From contig JAGTSD010000167.1 of NCBI GenBank assembly GCA_018262135.1, forward strand, positions 1-5,388: DNA of 5,388 nucleotides, written 5' to 3'. A program made the translations under genes and the position numbers. A model generated the notes under the pieces. The model was not told the origin of the DNA and made no database searches. It saw only the letters and a list, made by a program, of their open reading frames with translations. Every line of letters begins with the position of its first letter. The first letter of the stretch is position 1. Origin of the DNA: Pseudomonadota bacterium (GTDB lineage Bacteria; Pseudomonadota; Gammaproteobacteria; Competibacterales; Competibacteraceae). Of this stretch, positions 5,287-5,388 are shown in pieces.

Positions 5287-5314
5287 GGCCGGCTGCACTG
5301 GAGGGCAGCCGGCC
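5287..5314 (+). terminator. Strong hairpin after the membrane-protein gene
   Basis: A perfect 10-bp stem, GGCCGGCTGC (5287-5296) with GCAGCCGGCC (5305-5314), has an 8-base loop. It lies 38 bases after the stop codon, followed by AGAGTTTCGCTT, a poor but T-containing tail. It is the most stable hairpin in the window and the best terminator candidate for the 3193-5248 gene group. Confidence 0.6.
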
Positions 5315-5388
5315 AGAGTTTCGCTTGATCGATCTCCTTCGTGGTCCGACCGGGAAGGTCAAACCGCCGAAGCGCAAGATCGGTCGCT
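5315..5388 (+). other. Window end, no supported gene
   Basis: These 74 bases contain a palindromic GATCGATC (5328-5335) and an open frame that could be the start of another gene (TTG at 5325, reading MIDLLRGPTGKV), but it has no ribosome binding site in view and is cut by the window edge. A minus-strand frame is also open. Neither is supported. Confidence 0.3.

Noticed and set aside
5192..5377. Minus-strand ORF at the window end
   Set aside because: It crosses the perfect hairpin at 5287-5314 and overlaps the end of the membrane-protein gene, with no motif or ribosome binding site.

Overview
The window is a GC-rich stretch of bacterial chromosome in which every supported gene lies on the + strand. 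Codon style, the AckA and FabI sequence types and the 9-bp CACGGAAAG intergenic repeat suggest a proteobacterium, perhaps a gammaproteobacterium. That placement is an inference from style, not a database match. No mobile element, tRNA, rRNA or CRISPR array is visible.

Layout. (1) Positions 3-824 hold the 3' two thirds of an acetate kinase gene (ackA), cut by the window edge. (2) Positions 825-1060 are non-coding, with a perfect TATAAT box followed by a row of predicted hairpins that would form a leader of roughly 190 nt. (3) Two small genes for exported proteins of unknown function follow (1061-1573 and 1691-2143). Each is followed by a long-stemmed inverted repeat or flanked by one. (4) fabI, the NADH-dependent enoyl-ACP reductase, is at 2224-3006. 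(5) The 186-bp gap after fabI carries a degenerate 9-bp tandem repeat. (6) Three genes not tied to a named pathway follow: a 346-aa coiled-coil protein, a 150-aa soluble protein with a perfect Shine-Dalgarno sequence, and a 136-aa membrane protein. The membrane protein has the layout of a small potassium-channel-like protein but lacks the selectivity filter. A 10-bp perfect hairpin closes the block at 5287-5314.

How the genes may work together. AckA (acetyl phosphate/acetate and ATP) and FabI (last step of fatty acid elongation) are central-metabolism genes that sit close together in many proteobacteria. Here two secreted proteins are placed between them behind their own putative promoter. 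The last three genes are co-directional with short gaps and may be co-transcribed, but nothing in the sequence assigns them a shared function.

The strongest unusual signals are two in-frame losses at functional cores. The channel-like protein goes straight from its pore helix to its last membrane helix with no GYGD filter. AckA lacks the two residues, including the catalytic arginine, normally found in its MG(T/S)RxG motif. Other points of interest are the structured leader, an internal duplication in the first secreted protein, and the hairpins around the second. I did not recognise a complete new defence or mobile system here.
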